From contig KV748240.1 in the NCBI GenBank assembly GCA_001692895.1, forward strand, positions 875,239 to 939,238: a stretch of 64,000 nt of DNA, read 5' to 3'. This DNA is from Cenococcum geophilum 1.58. Its lineage: Eukaryota > Ascomycota > Dothideomycetes > Gloniales > Gloniaceae. Below are positions 34,366 to 45,687 of this stretch, in pieces; position 1 is the stretch's first letter, and each line of letters begins with the position of its first letter. The position numbers and the translations under genes were made by a program. The notes below the pieces were generated by a model. It was given only the letters and a program-made list of their open reading frames with translations. It searched no databases and was not told the DNA's origin.

Positions 34366-35710
34366 TTAAAGTCGCGCTTTATCCTCATCATCCATCTCAA
34401 GAATAACTTTTATCACCAAATTACCATCATCATCCTTGGTCTTCGCAGCCATTCCAAACGCTTTATCAACATCTTCTAGTCCCCTGTATCTGTGCGTAAC
34501 TAGCTTGGAGAAGTCTGGATAATCAGGGCCCTTTTTCGATACAACTTCAACGCCTGTTGGGTATGTATTTGCGTATCGAAACACTCCGACGAGATCAACT
34601 TCTCGGAGAGCTGCAGCGGATATAGGAAGGGTTTGTACCGGTGTTCCCATGCCGATGAGCATTATTTTGCCGCCTGGTCTTGTAGCCTTCGAAAGTTCAG
34701 TCCGAGTCCGCAGAGATAGCAATTTGAAAAACTTACATAGATCGCGGCCTGCAGACATGACGGAACTCCTGTGCACTCAAACACGGCATCCACCTCACCA
34801 ACAGGCTTCCCGCTTACCCTTTGGGCTTTCCCTACCTCCACCGCAGTCTCTTTAGCTATATTAAGACTCTCCTCCACTGTACCTCCCCTCTTCATTGGTA
34901 CAGTGTAACCCCTGTGAGCAAAGCCATTCTTGACGGCGAAATCTACTCGACCTCCATCAATGTCTACTATTACCACAGTGCCAGCACCTGATATTTTTGC
35001 TATTGCAGCTACTAGTAGACCGACGGCACCTGCACCAAAGACTAGCACGGTACTGCCCGTCGGAAGCTGCGCTCTTCTCGAAGCGTGAATAGCTACACCC
35101 AATGGCTCGAGTAGTGCTCCCAAATCCAAAGATAGGCCTTCTGGTAATCTGGCATAGCTTTTAGCTCTCTAAATCTCTTCGAATAAGCCTAGAATAAGGC
35201 CTACTTGTGACACCAAGCAGCAGGGTGATTGATACGGTCCTGAAGCGTGCCCTGTGCATGCGGAAATGCTTTTGCCGAACTCCTGAAATTCATCCCTTTG
35301 CAGATGTTATACCGCCCTTCCGCACACCTCTCACATTCCCCACAGGGCAAGCCCACCTCAAGAGCTACCTTGTCCCCAATTTGAAGGTTGGTCACTGCGG
35401 AGCCCACTCCGACAACCACGCCTGCGGATTCATGGCCCAGAGACATCGGTTCTCGTACAATGATGTCGCCATTGCGGTAATGCCGGTAGTAGTGGAGGTC
35501 GGAACCGCAGAGGCCTGTTGCGCGGACTGAAACTTGGACTTCATTCGGTCCTGGAGATGGGAGACTCCGGTTTTCCTGGCTCAAGATTAGAATGGAGGTA
35601 GAAAATCAAATTAAACGCACAATCCTCAGGTCTTTTGCTCCGTGCAAAACCGATGCTCTAATCCGACGAGGGTTTGAGGAAGAACTAGAGACACTTGCTG
35701 ACGAAGCCAT
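34366..35710 (-). CDS. Zinc-dependent polyol/L-idonate-type dehydrogenase (sorbitol/xylitol dehydrogenase family)
   Basis: Exons 35710-35621, 35575-35205, 35148-34737 and 34686-34366 encode 397 aa, the usual length for this medium-chain family. Catalytic zinc ligands are visible (Cys53 in GLCGSD, His78-Glu79 in GHES), as are the structural-zinc cysteines 108, 111, 114 and 122 (PCGECERC..IC). Also seen are HPAAWCH, LLEPLGVAIHA and a GAGAVG NAD-binding motif. It oxidises a secondary hydroxyl of a polyol or aldonate with NAD. The sequence does not decide between xylitol, sorbitol, L-arabinitol and L-idonate. Its neighbours (SDR, AKR, myo-inositol oxygenase) favour the L-idonate to 5-keto-D-gluconate step. 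It is divergent from the SDR gene, sharing about 480 bp of promoter. Confidence 0.85.
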
Positions 35711-36189
35711 GTCACAATTGATCTTTGGGATATGCGGTTCCTGCGGTTTGCTAGAAATGGTATTGTTGGTCTAAGGCAAAACTATTGGATTACAGAGAAG
35801 AGAAGCAACAGCAGGGTTGAGGGATTAATTCTTTGAAATATGACTTCACAGCAGAACGCTCTTCAGACAAAGCCGCTATCACCAAAACCGGCCTTTCTTG
35901 CCTCCAAGCGGCCGGCGCTGAAGAAAGATCGGCGAATGAAGCTGGCGGGCGATCAGACGCCGAGGGAGGGGTCCCTCCGCAACCACTCAGCTGGCAGCAG
36001 CAAAACCCTACGGGCCGAACGCTAGGCATTGAACCGCCCTGCTGCTCCGTTCTGCGGAGGAGCTCTACCAGGTATCACGGCTCTGATGGCTCCCTTGACT
36101 GCGATTAAAAGTTCTTTGTGCTTATGGCTTCTGCGCGTCTCTCCTAGGTCCAGGACTAGCTCCATCAACACGCTTCTGCAAAGTCAGCC
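35711..36189. promoter_or_regulatory. Shared divergent promoter of the dehydrogenase and SDR genes
   Basis: 479 bp between the two divergent start codons. Short overlapping open frames here lack coding character. No operator could be assigned. Confidence 0.45.
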
Positions 36190-37097
36190 ATGAATTCGAT
36201 ACAGCAATTGTTCTCGCTGGAGGGCCAAACGGCCCTTGTGACGGGAGGCACAAGGGGAATCGGGCAGGCCATGGCTTTGGCGCTGGCTGAAGCCGGAGCA
36301 GATATTTTACTTGTCCAGGTATCCAATTCCCTCATACAGCTCTTCCTGGTCCCACTCTCTATCATAAAGCTTTCCCCTACACAACTCCCCTCTACCCACT
36401 ATCCCTCAGCACACACTCACTAACCCCCCCCTCTCAGCGCGACGCCTCGAACCAAACCACCAAAACCGCCATCGAGTCCCTCGGCCGCAAAGCCACCATC
36501 TACACCGCAGACCTCTCCTCCCCCCCCTCCCTCAGCACCCTCGTCCCCACCATCCTCGCAGACGGCCACCGCATCAGCATCCTGCTCAACTGCGGCGGGA
36601 TCCAGCGACGGCACCCAGCGCACGAATTCCCGTCCGCGGACTGGGACGCGGTGCTGCAAGTGAACCTCAGCGCGGTCTTCACGCTGTGCCGCGACGTCGG
36701 GGCGCACATGCTAGCGCAGCCGGCGCGGCTGCCCGGCGCGCGCCGCGGCGCCGTCGTCAACGTCGCCAGCCTGCTGTCGTTCCAGGGCGGCATCACGGTG
36801 CCGGCGTACGCGGCATCCAAGGGCGGCGTCGCGCAGCTGACCAAGGCGCTGAGCAACGAGTGGGCTGGGAAGGGCATCAGCGTCAATGCCATCGCGCCGG
36901 GCTATGTTGCGACGGAGATGAATGCTGCGTTGATGGAGGATCCGGAGCGGGCGGCGGGTATTTTGGCGAGGATCCCCGCGGGGAGGTGGGGCGCGCCGGA
37001 GGATTTCAAGGGCGCGGTGGTGTATTTGGCTAGTCAGGCCAGTGCGTATGTTAGCGGGGAGGTGTTGACGGTGGATGGGGGGTGGATGGGGAGGTGA
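36190..37097 (+). CDS. Short-chain dehydrogenase, gluconate 5- / 2-deoxygluconate 3-dehydrogenase type
   Basis: Exons 36190-36318 and 36438-37097 (119-bp intron ending CTCAG) encode 262 aa. Classical SDR features: the TGGTRGIG cofactor loop (residues 18-25), LLNCGGI in place of NNAG, the catalytic Ser region [15 protein letters not shown] with Tyr and Lys, and the terminal [11 protein letters not shown]. The closest family by motif is KduD/gluconate 5-dehydrogenase, which interconverts keto-gluconates and gluconates. In this cluster it suits reduction of 5-keto-D-gluconate to D-gluconate (inference). Exon 2 is much more GC-rich than exon 1. The frame is intact. Confidence 0.85.
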
Positions 37098-37495
37098 AAA
37101 GGTGGAGAGGTGAGGAGAGCTGGGGAGGTGGGTTAATCAGAGGTAAAATGGGGAGATGGAGTTTGATGGGTAGACGTTCCGGGCGCGTTTCGTGGGTTGA
37201 GAAGTGATTTGGTCCAATTCAAATCTGCAAAGTCGGTACTTCCATCTTTCGTGCTTCCAAACTTCCAAGCCTCCGTTTTCATAGCGTGATTGGATTGCGG
37301 TCTTCAACTTGATTTATGACGGAGGCGCATCTGTGGCAACACCATGACCGATTCAAGCACGGAATTGCACTTCTTAGACTTTCCCTTGCGCAAACAGTCT
37401 ATTTTCTAACTTAAATACTCGGGTATTCTACCAACTCCGCCCGCTCCGTGTTTCTACATATGCTCATTCATCGCTTTTATACACTCACTTTACAG
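37098..37495. other. Convergent 3' spacer
   Basis: 398 bp between the convergent SDR and AKR genes. No gene was seen; it must contain both terminators. Confidence 0.5.
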
Positions 37496-38618
37496 CTATT
37501 GTTTATCTGGGAACCCCAGATTGACACCAAACGCAGGATACACAAAGCGCGTGAAACCCTTCGTCTTCGATATGCTCTCCAGCTTCTCCATATCGGACTC
37601 ATCGAGGTTGATCAGCTTACGGTTCGCGTCGATGCGCGCGGGTGTTACGGATTTCGCCAGGACAGAGGAGCCACGGGCGACTGTCCCAAGAAATTAGCCC
37701 GATCCAAAAAAACCTTGGAAGGGAGTGGAAGCGGAAGATGAAGGGGATTTGGGGAAACTCACTGTGATAGCTCAGCAGCACCGTCCCCGGTTCGACGCCA
37801 TGTTTCTGTGCAACCTCTAGCACGCCCTCCTCCTTCATCATCGGGCTCCCCGCGCTGCCAAATGGGCTGTAGGCCGTGACGTGGATGCCCTTGGCGCGAC
37901 AATAGTCGACGATCTCCTGCTGGGGCAGGTAGGGGTGGTTCTCGATCTGGTTGACGGCGGGAGTGACGGTGGCGTGTGGGAGTAGGTCGTCGAGGTATTT
38001 AACCGAGTAGTTGGCGACGCCTATCGCCTTGACTTTGCCCGTGTTGAGGAGCTTTTCCATGGATTTCCATGTGTCGATGTGCGTGGTGCTGTGGTCGAGG
38101 TCGCGGGAGCCGTCGGGGAGTTTTGGGAAGAGGGGGTGGTTTCCTGGCAGGGAGGAGGTTAGGTCGGTGATGTGAGTTTTTATTGAACCCGGTAAAGAGC
38201 AGGTAGATGTGGAATATTGTCACAATACGAAGAAGTAAGGTTTTATATAAAAGAGGTTGGTGGGCCTACCTTTCGGATTCATGGGAATGGGCCAGTGCAC
38301 CAGATACAAGTCCACATAATCCAGTCCCAATGCCTTCAGACTCAGCTCCAGTCCCTCCTCGACCCTTGTGTGGAAAGTACACCATAATTTTGTTGTAATG
38401 AACAAGTCTTCCCGCTTCACACCGGATTTAAATGCTTCAGCAAGTCCTTCACCCACTTCCTCCTCATTCTGATAGCAAAAAGCGCAATCAATATGCTTGT
38501 AACCGGCAGAAATAGCATGTGCAACAGCGCTCTTAGCTTCGCCAGGCGCAGACTGCCATGTCCCGAGTCCTAGAGCTGGAATCTCAGTGCCGGTGTTGAG
38601 AGAAAGTCCGGTGTTCAT
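37496..38618 (-). CDS. Aldo-keto reductase (NADPH aldehyde/uronate reductase type)
   Basis: Exons 38618-38270, 38143-37763 and 37680-37496 encode 304 aa, normal for the family. The AKR tetrad is visible: Asp44 and Tyr49 ([11 protein letters not shown]), Lys77 (ITTKLW) and His108 (LVHWPIP). [18 protein letters not shown] and the AKSVTP cofactor-phosphate loop are also present. The start is [10 protein letters not shown], since an upstream in-frame ATG adds a non-homologous extension. Fungal relatives reduce glyceraldehyde, D-xylose, D-galacturonate or D-glucuronate. Next to myo-inositol oxygenase, reduction of D-glucuronate to L-gulonate is the likely role (inference). It is divergent from the oxygenase across a 1.2-kb spacer. 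Confidence 0.85.
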
Positions 38619-39847
38619 TTTAGGAGTGGGATGGATGATAGAGGAGGGGGTGTGAGCAAGAATGAATTTCCCTAGGCCCGGATTCATCCGGAGGGCGGAA
38701 AGGACAGGATCCCTTCGTATAATGCTGCAGAGGGAAAATTAATTGATTCGAATTGTTTAGCATCTTTCCCTCCGCCCTCCGGGTAAATGCGCACCGTCAT
38801 CGACCCCACGATCGGCGGCCTCACGTTCATTTCTGCCGAGAGATGCCCCGCCAGGCCGCCGCAGCATGGAGAATTGTTGTTGCGATGCCAGCTGGAAAGC
38901 TTTTACTAATTCCTTCTCCTGCCCTTCTCTTACATGTTAGGTTGCCATGAAAGATCTTTATTGTGAAGCTCTAGAAAGAGAAGCAATTCCGAGAGTGAAT
39001 TTCCTAAAGAGGGGCTGCACGAGAAAGTTGGCTAGGAACAGCTGCCATTGTCCAAATGACACTTTACCCGGCGGCCTTGCCCTGGCACGGCAAGCCACAA
39101 AAGATCAGCGTGCCCTCAACGGCCGACCCCACGCTTAACTAGCGGATTTCCCATAGCCGTAACTCGCGGCGAAGTTTAACGATTCCAGCGGCGACCCAGA
39201 GCTACAGCGGCAATTGGCAAAAGGGTCTTCGGGAATCACCCTGGTCAAGCGGGTAATGGAACTAAGGCGGGCGATGAACTACGGCGATGTTGCGGGGAAC
39301 AACTAGGTTATTCAGGCCCCAAAGTGCAGACACCCAACCGTTCCACAGCCCTTGGACACCTTCCCACGCCCTGACGCAAACACTTCACGATATTTCCTCT
39401 TTCAGCGCCACATTTGGCCTTCCTTCCCCACCAAATCGTATCTCGTCCCACAATGTGCTTCTAGAGCCGATTGCTAGCCGATGCTAGCCCCGCTGAACCG
39501 GCCTGATTATTACCGCATTCTTTTGTAACATATGGGCCTGGAGCTTAACCACTTGCTTTGCTTACGGTAGGCAGGCAGACTTTCCAGCCCAAGCGTAACG
39601 ATGGATGTGTTTTCGCTACATCGGCGTCTGACTGAACCCTGTTTTCCTACATTCTGAGTGACATGGGGGGGTCGTTTTTGGCAAGTCAAGTACGGACGAG
39701 GCCGATGGATTGAAATATCATCACTTCGCTGTTTTGTCGAGCTTCATCAATCGTACTCACCTCTCCTTCAATTTCTCAAAATTCAGTCTTAGACTTTCTG
39801 TGATACTCATACCTTAAACCTAAAAAATCTTCCCTTAATTTGTCAAT
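38619..39847. promoter_or_regulatory. 1.2-kb divergent intergenic region between AKR and myo-inositol oxygenase
   Basis: No supported gene; short open frames lack similarity or splice structure. Its size leaves room for regulation of both divergent genes. No factor-binding motif could be assigned. Confidence 0.4.
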
Positions 39848-40893
39848 ATGGCACCCGCACCTCTCATCGAGCATCCCAACATCAATGAAAACTTTAACGA
39901 CTACCGTGACGGCCTCACTCTCGAGGCTCTGTCGGACAGCATTGACAAGGTCAATGTCCTCAAAGCCGCCCTGAAAGTCAAGAATGGCACTGCCACTCAA
40001 GAAGAAAAGGATATCTATGAAGCCTCCCAATTCGATGTCGACAAAGACAAGTCCCAATTCCGGCAATACGAAGAAGCTTGTGACCGGGTTAAGAGCTTCT
40101 ACCACGAGCAGCACGAGAAGCAGACAGTCGCCTACAATCTCAAAGCCCGGAACGACTTCATGGCCAAGACACGCGCCGAGATGACCATCTGGGAAGCCAT
40201 AGAGAAGCTGAACACGCTGATCGACGAGTCAGACCCGGACACTTCGCTCTCGCAAATCGAGCACCTGCTACAATCCGCCGAAGCGATCCGGCGCGACGGC
40301 AAGCCGCGGTGGATGCAGCTGACAGGGCTGATCCACGATCTAGGCAAGCTGCTGTTCTTCTTCGACGCGCAGGGCCAGTGGGACGTCGTCGGCGACACCT
40401 TCCCCATCGGCTGTGCCTTCGACCGTCGCATCATCTACCCGGACACCTTCAAGGGCAACCCTGACTACGGCCACGACATCTACGGCACCGAGTATGGCAT
40501 CTACACCCCCGGTTGTGGACTGGACAATGTCATGCTGAGCTGGGGCCACGATGAGTATCTGTACCATATTGCGAAGGAGCAGAGCACGCTTCCTGATGAG
40601 GCGCTCGCTATGATCCGATACCATAGCTTCTACCCCTGGCACAAGGAGAACGCCTACCAGTGGATGATGAATGAGAAAGACAAGCGGATGTTGGAGGCCG
40701 TGAGGGCGTTCAACCCATATGACCTGTACAGCAAGAGCGATGATATCCCTAAGGTTGAGGACCTAAAGGTATGATTCACCTAAACTCGAACCCCCTTTCC
40801 AGACCACGGCACTTCACTAACACTACCGCACAGGACTACTATATGGAGCTAATTGAGGAGTTCTGGGGCAAGCACAAGAAAGTCCGATGGTGA
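39848..40893 (+). CDS. Inositol oxygenase (myo-inositol to D-glucuronate)
   Basis: Exons 39848-40768 and 40834-40893 give 326 aa, the usual fungal length. This di-iron oxygenase converts myo-inositol and O2 to D-glucuronate in the cytosol. Metal-ligand landmarks are present: His139 in SQIEHLLQSAEAIR, the HD pair 163-164 in LTGLIHDLGK, MLSWGHDEYLY, RYHSFYPWH, and an Asp in FNPYDLYSKS. The C-terminus ..YMELIEEFWG..VRW is encoded by the second exon and is conserved in the family. The protein is intact. It is the diagnostic member of the sugar-acid cluster. Confidence 0.95.
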
Positions 40894-41028
40894 GCGGTTG
40901 CGGTATACAATTAAATAGCTACGATTTCGTTTTGGGTTCGGGGTTTTTTGGTCTTGGTTGGTTATGATATAAAAGACGGGTTACAGATCTCACCGCTATA
41001 ATCACTCTGGAATGAGAAATACGGCGGT

Positions 41029-41990
41029 TTAGAGACTTCCCATATTGTTCTTGAATTCTATGATTACTCCAGAATAATTCATTCCCAGTGGAGCACGCAA
41101 CTCCATCCAACAGGTTCGATAGAGTGTGACAGGTCCCTTCCAAACCATACCATTTCCACCTACTTTCAACAACTCCTCATCATCCCGCTTCCCATCCGTC
41201 AATTCAATTCTACTCACACAAGTCACCCTCATCTCCCCGCACTCCCTCCAGCTTCTTCGGAACCCTTCGACCTGCTCTCTCGGCCCACCCTTCTGCACGT
41301 CACCCGAAACAGCCCGCTCGAGACGCCCATCTGAAGCGAGGATTGCCTTCTTTAGAAGACGAGACAGTGATGCAGCCAACCTAACGGATCCCGACACGGG
41401 ATAGCCTTCTCCGGGGGCAGGACCTTCTTCGGCGAAAACCCCACCCACGGCGGTCCCTCCTGCAGCTTCTTCCGCTTCTCCTGTTCTCGCTTTTTCCTCC
41501 GCCCACCTTCCTCTCCGCCGCATTCCTCTCCGCCGCATTCCTCTCCTTCTCCCCTCCTTCTCCCGGCACCCTCTCTCCCTCCCTCATACAACCGCCCCTC
41601 TCCGCGCCAACTGCTCCACCCCATCCGCAAATAAATGCACGGTGCCAAACACACGGCCCTCGGCGCCCGCACCCATCCCCACTCCTGGCGCTCCCATGCC
41701 TGCAACCACGCCCCGTCTGCTAGCACTGTGAGCTGCGGCAGGCAGGTAATCCACAGCGCATTAGCCGGGCCGTGCCAGTCCTTGATGACTACGCAGCGCG
41801 TCGGCGTGGGTGGAGTTGGGGTCGGAGGGTGAGTTGTTGTTGTTGTGGCGGTGGCGCTGCTAGGGTCCCAGGGGTGACTTACTCTAGAGATTTGAGCGGA
41901 CTGGTGCTGCTCTGAGCTGGGGTGGATGGGATGGAAGCTTGTAGGTTTGATGGCTGGACTGATAGGTGTTTGGCGGATTTGTGGATGCGG
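41029..41990 (-). CDS. Uncertain gene, unrecognised product
   Basis: Coding-like sequence sits in two frames: about 41790-41390 (DWHGPANALWITCLPQLTVL and ..RAPRAVCLAP..) and 41440-41029 (RRSWRECGEMRVTCVSRIEL, GNGMVWKGPVTLYRTC). A GTAAGT donor at 41882-41877 follows a Ser/Pro-rich N-terminal stretch, so an upstream exon near 41990-41883 is plausible. A Lys/Arg/Glu/Gly-rich segment lies between. I could not find one intron that joins the two frames without a stop. It is either mis-modelled here or frameshifted. Tail-to-tail with inositol oxygenase. Function unknown. Confidence 0.35.
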
Positions 41991-42014
41991 CGTAGTAGCG
42001 GGAGATATTGTGAG

Positions 42015-42528
42015 GTAGGTTTGCTACTCTTGGTGTGTGATATGTGATGTTTGAAAGCAGTGAATTAACTTAGGAAATTACGCAGGAAAGGACTTGAGTC
42101 CCGAAGCAATTCATGTTTACTGGCTGATGCGTATTGAGATATTTGAGAGTATTCTGGAACTTCAGATCCCCAACTAGCACATTCATAATTGCCGCTGTAG
42201 GAGATTCTAACAGCGTCTAGGAGTAGCACTCTTTTAGGGGGAGGCTGTTTATGATATTGAAAGTCGGATGAAATATGTTTACTTTATCATGTCTCATAAA
42301 CTGGCGCAGGACACATAATAAGACCGGGAAATAAGGTGCATGATACAGGAGAGTTTTCAAAAGGGGGACCTCTTCAATGCTGCGTATGAAATAGCCGGAT
42401 GTCCTCCAAGAGACTGATCCAGTAGAATTCGATTCCGCTAAGGCGGTGAGAGAAATGCGCCAAGCCAAGATATTCTGCCGGCTTTCATCTGAGGAACCGC
42501 ATACCAATCTTCACAAATACATCACGCC
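42015..42528. other. Intergenic spacer
   Basis: AT-moderate sequence. A - strand open frame (42217-42507) has no domain and is probably chance. It contains the promoter of the next gene. Confidence 0.4.
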
Positions 42529-43034
42529 ATGTTTTCGACATTAATACGGCGGAGCGCCGAGGCTCCAAAGCCACTTTTCGACTTCGACGCAAATCCATAC
42601 AAAGCCAAGCGTGTATGGCCTCCAGACTTCTCGAAACTCTCGCCGAAACACCAATTCAGACTCGAACGACGGTACAAAAGACGGGCGAAGTTAAAATGGG
42701 CAAGACCAAGGTGGACTAAAGGGGTTAAATTGGCACAGTGGGGGTCGGGGATATGTATATCTGGTTCTGGACCAGGCTTTCTGGAAATGGTGGCTTACAA
42801 TGGATACAGTTGTATTAACATACGGAGTCTTATTCATGGACTGGGGAAGGGAGGATACACCTTTCCGAGGGGTGAGTTTGAAATATTTCAAGTATGTGGA
42901 ATTAAAAAGCTAACCTCTTGAAGATCCGCGATTGGTACAAGGGCATTGCAGATTCTATTTGGACGCATAGCCAGCACTTTGAGAGACCTGAACCGGCGAG
43001 ACACCCGAACCTAAGACATCCTCCGAATCAATAA
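42529..43034 (+). CDS. Small basic, probably mitochondrial membrane protein
   Basis: Exons 42529-42754, 42810-42871 and 42924-43034 give 132 aa. Reading through without splicing adds a false C-terminus. Splicing restores a short membrane-like segment (GIFVLTYGVLFMDWG) followed by a tail (IRDWYKGIADSIW). The N-terminus MFSTLIRRSAEAPKP suits a mitochondrial presequence. The middle is strongly basic (FRLERRYKRRAKLKWARP). The pattern KRVWPPDFSKLSPKHQFRLE looks conserved among filamentous fungi, but I know of no function. Confidence 0.65.
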
Positions 43035-44525
43035 CCCTCGATGATACCCAATCTCAACTCGTATAATGTGCCTTGGAGTATAGATGGGGAGGGCGAGGCC
43101 TAAGTTATATGCCACATTAATTAATGGTCTTGCATCACTCAGGAGCTCAATGTATGGCATGGTGTGCGTCAATGTACAACAAGAATTTAAGATCTCTAAA
43201 AACTCAGAATGAATCCCTCATTACGTATAATTCCGGACCGTCCTCGATATGATGGTTGTGTAGCGTGGTTTGACTCAATTGCTTACGCTGCCGGCAAGTT
43301 TGAACGCAGTACAAGGTAGGATGATTTAGATTGGTCATGCCAACTGATGATGCAGGTATATTGTATTGCATGCATTACGAGGTAACGATTTCTAGCTTTT
43401 AAGTTGTCAGAAGGTGCATATCTTGCTCTGTTCATTTTAGTCCACAGATCAAGAGATAAGGCGGAGCCATTGTGAATTGAGGTAACCCCTTTTGTACTTT
43501 TCATTTGTCTGTAGCTTGGGGGCTTGTGTCCGCCTGGCAATTGATTATGTTTTACTTTTTTTACGGAGAGAACCTATTTCCTAACCTTTTTGGGCAGTTT
43601 CTGCTTATCTCAACCTTATGAGGAATAGTGTATCAACTTACTCCCGAAATTTTAATCAGTGCTTAGCTATACCCAATGCTACTCCTTATATAAGAAATTC
43701 TTAGCTACCTTATCCTCGCAAGTCCTATCCAGAGGTTAACGTACACCCATCTAGCGTAACGAAAAGCTCTAAGGCCATCTGTATCTTTTGCTTTTCGTTC
43801 GGATGGCCGCTCCAAGCTAGACTTGGATATCTTGCAGGAAGGTGTGAGTTCTCGTTCTATCCTCCTACATTTCGTATTTACCAAGTTGGTTCTAGCTATT
43901 GTCAGCCGAAGCTTTCCTCACTGCGGATTTTATGGCTTCTCCTTTCCCTTTGTGATTGTGCTAACGACGGGGGCTTAAATACTACTTTAGAAAGTGTCAC
44001 CTCTTAAAGCATATGTGTGGAAGGAATGAACTGGATCGCAAAATGAAAATATGCAGAGCCTATGTTTAACACTCAACTATGATTTTGCTGCAGTGTATTC
44101 ATGCGTAATGTTCTTCCAATCTGACTATTGAATGAATCTACATGTGGCTCCGTATCGAGTTAGTACTCTCTAGTATTCCCTTCACCGCCTGCGAGTGAAG
44201 ATTAATTCTGCCAAACGTTAGCGGCATATGCCAGAGCGCGATTTAGGGTTTGCGCATGGAAAACTTTCCAGCTTTCTGCACCAAGCTTAAAAGCCCGGGT
44301 TCCTCTCAATTACCATGCATAAAAGCGATCGGCTTCTCTCCAGGTCATACCATTTCAACAAATTAAGTTGAGCGTGAAAAACGAAAATCCATTAACCCCA
44401 ACCTTAACCTCAACCACCCCTTCAATAGCATCAATAAACCCTCTACTTCATCTCCAGGCACACGTTTGCACACTCCATACTACCCATTACACCCAAACCA
44501 CGCAATCTCCCCGCGACCAGCCGCA
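43035..44525. other. 1.5-kb gene-free spacer
   Basis: AT-moderate, with no open frame having coding character, no obvious repeat and no RNA gene that I recognise. The last few hundred bases are pyrimidine-rich and likely promoter and 5' UTR of the PGA2 gene. Confidence 0.4.
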
Positions 44526-44996
44526 ATGGCTCAGCCAGCACCTCCCAACGCCTCGCAAACCGCCTCCCCCGACCTCACAACTCTCCTCAGCACCTGGGCC
44601 GGAAACTTCCAACGCAACACCAGCTCCGCGTTCGCAGAGCTGCGCCTAAAAGACTACATCCGGCTCGTCGTGATCATTGGGGGCTACTGCCTGCTGCGGC
44701 CCTGGCTCATGAAGCTGGGCGCAAAGATGCAAACGAAATCACACGAGGCCGATTCCGCGGACACGGAGCTGATGAACCCGAACGAGCTGAGAGGGAAGGT
44801 GGAGATTCCGGGGGTGGATGAAGATAGTGATGAGGAGGAAGAGGGAGAGGGGACGGCGGGGAATTGGGGCAGGAATGCGAGGGTGAGGCAGCGCAAGTTT
44901 ATTAGGGAGGCGTTGGAGAGGGAGGAGCAGAGGTTGAGGGATGAGGCGGAGGCGGAGAGCGATAAGGAGATTGAAGAGTTTTTGATTAAGGAATAG
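44526..44996 (+). CDS. PGA2-type protein trafficking factor
   Basis: Single exon, 156 aa. A short N-terminal region is followed by LRLKDYIRLVVIIGGYCLLR, one membrane segment (about residues 43-62), then an acidic stretch (DEDSDEEEEGEG) and a charged coiled-coil tail (REALEREEQRLRDEAEAESDKEI). This matches the PGA2/DUF1531 family, ER/nuclear-envelope membrane proteins affecting processing of Gas1 and alkaline phosphatase in yeast. The ATG at 44526 was chosen over an upstream in-frame ATG at 44466, which only adds a non-conserved stretch. Confidence 0.75.
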   Translation: MAQPAPPNASQTASPDLTTLLSTWAGNFQRNTSSAFAELRLKDYIRLVVIIGGYCLLRPWLMKLGAKMQTKSHEADSADTELMNPNELRGKVEIPGVDEDSDEEEEGEGTAGNWGRNARVRQRKFIREALEREEQRLRDEAEAESDKEIEEFLIKE

Positions 44997-45687
44997 GGAT
45001 AAGAGGTATGAGGTCTAGAGGTGGTAGGCGTTTAGGGTATTATTTGCCCTTGGTACTGATATTTCAGGAGCTGGAACTATAGATGTAATTGTATAGAGAT
45101 TGGATGGGTTCAATGTGGAAGGGGTTTATTCACTATTCCCCTGGGAACGGCTATGTGAATAGCACTAGCATTTATCTGAGTTGTAAGTGGGAATGCAGTC
45201 TGCTATTTCGCATTCTGACTTGAGTAAACAGCATTTTCATAATAAAACCTTTAGTGATCTTGCCTGGCAAATATTTTCTGTATGTGCTGTTGGGCTTGCA
45301 GAGCATTCCAAAGGTATTTAGCTTTCGAGGAATGCAACAACCACAGCCTCACCACTGCACTCGCCACCAATGTTCCCACAGAATACTCTGTCATTGATAC
45401 CTCTAAACACTGTATTTTCCTATCAGCGGAACCTCCCCTTTATCTCTCAAGTTTAGAATCCGTTTCTTAAAAAGTTTAAAGCTTACTAACAAGAATCAAC
45501 CATGTACCATCGCAATATATTTCATCATACGATTGATACCTACCACAAACAAATCGGCATGCAGCCACATACCAGGAATTAAGACGCGTACACAACGTTG
45601 ATATGATTGCTCAACTCCTTGCTTGGTATAAGAGTTCATTACAGGGCGGCTTGGCCGCAGCTCTAGACAGACCTAAAATCAGTCATC
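44997..45687. other. Intergenic spacer
   Basis: 691 bp without a supported gene. It contains the PGA2 3' end and the promoter of the secreted LPMO. A 62-codon open frame at 45282 has no recognisable features. Confidence 0.45.

Noticed and set aside
42217..42507. 96-codon - strand frame upstream of the small mitochondrial-type gene
   Set aside because: No recognisable motif, no splice support, lies in a likely promoter; probably chance.
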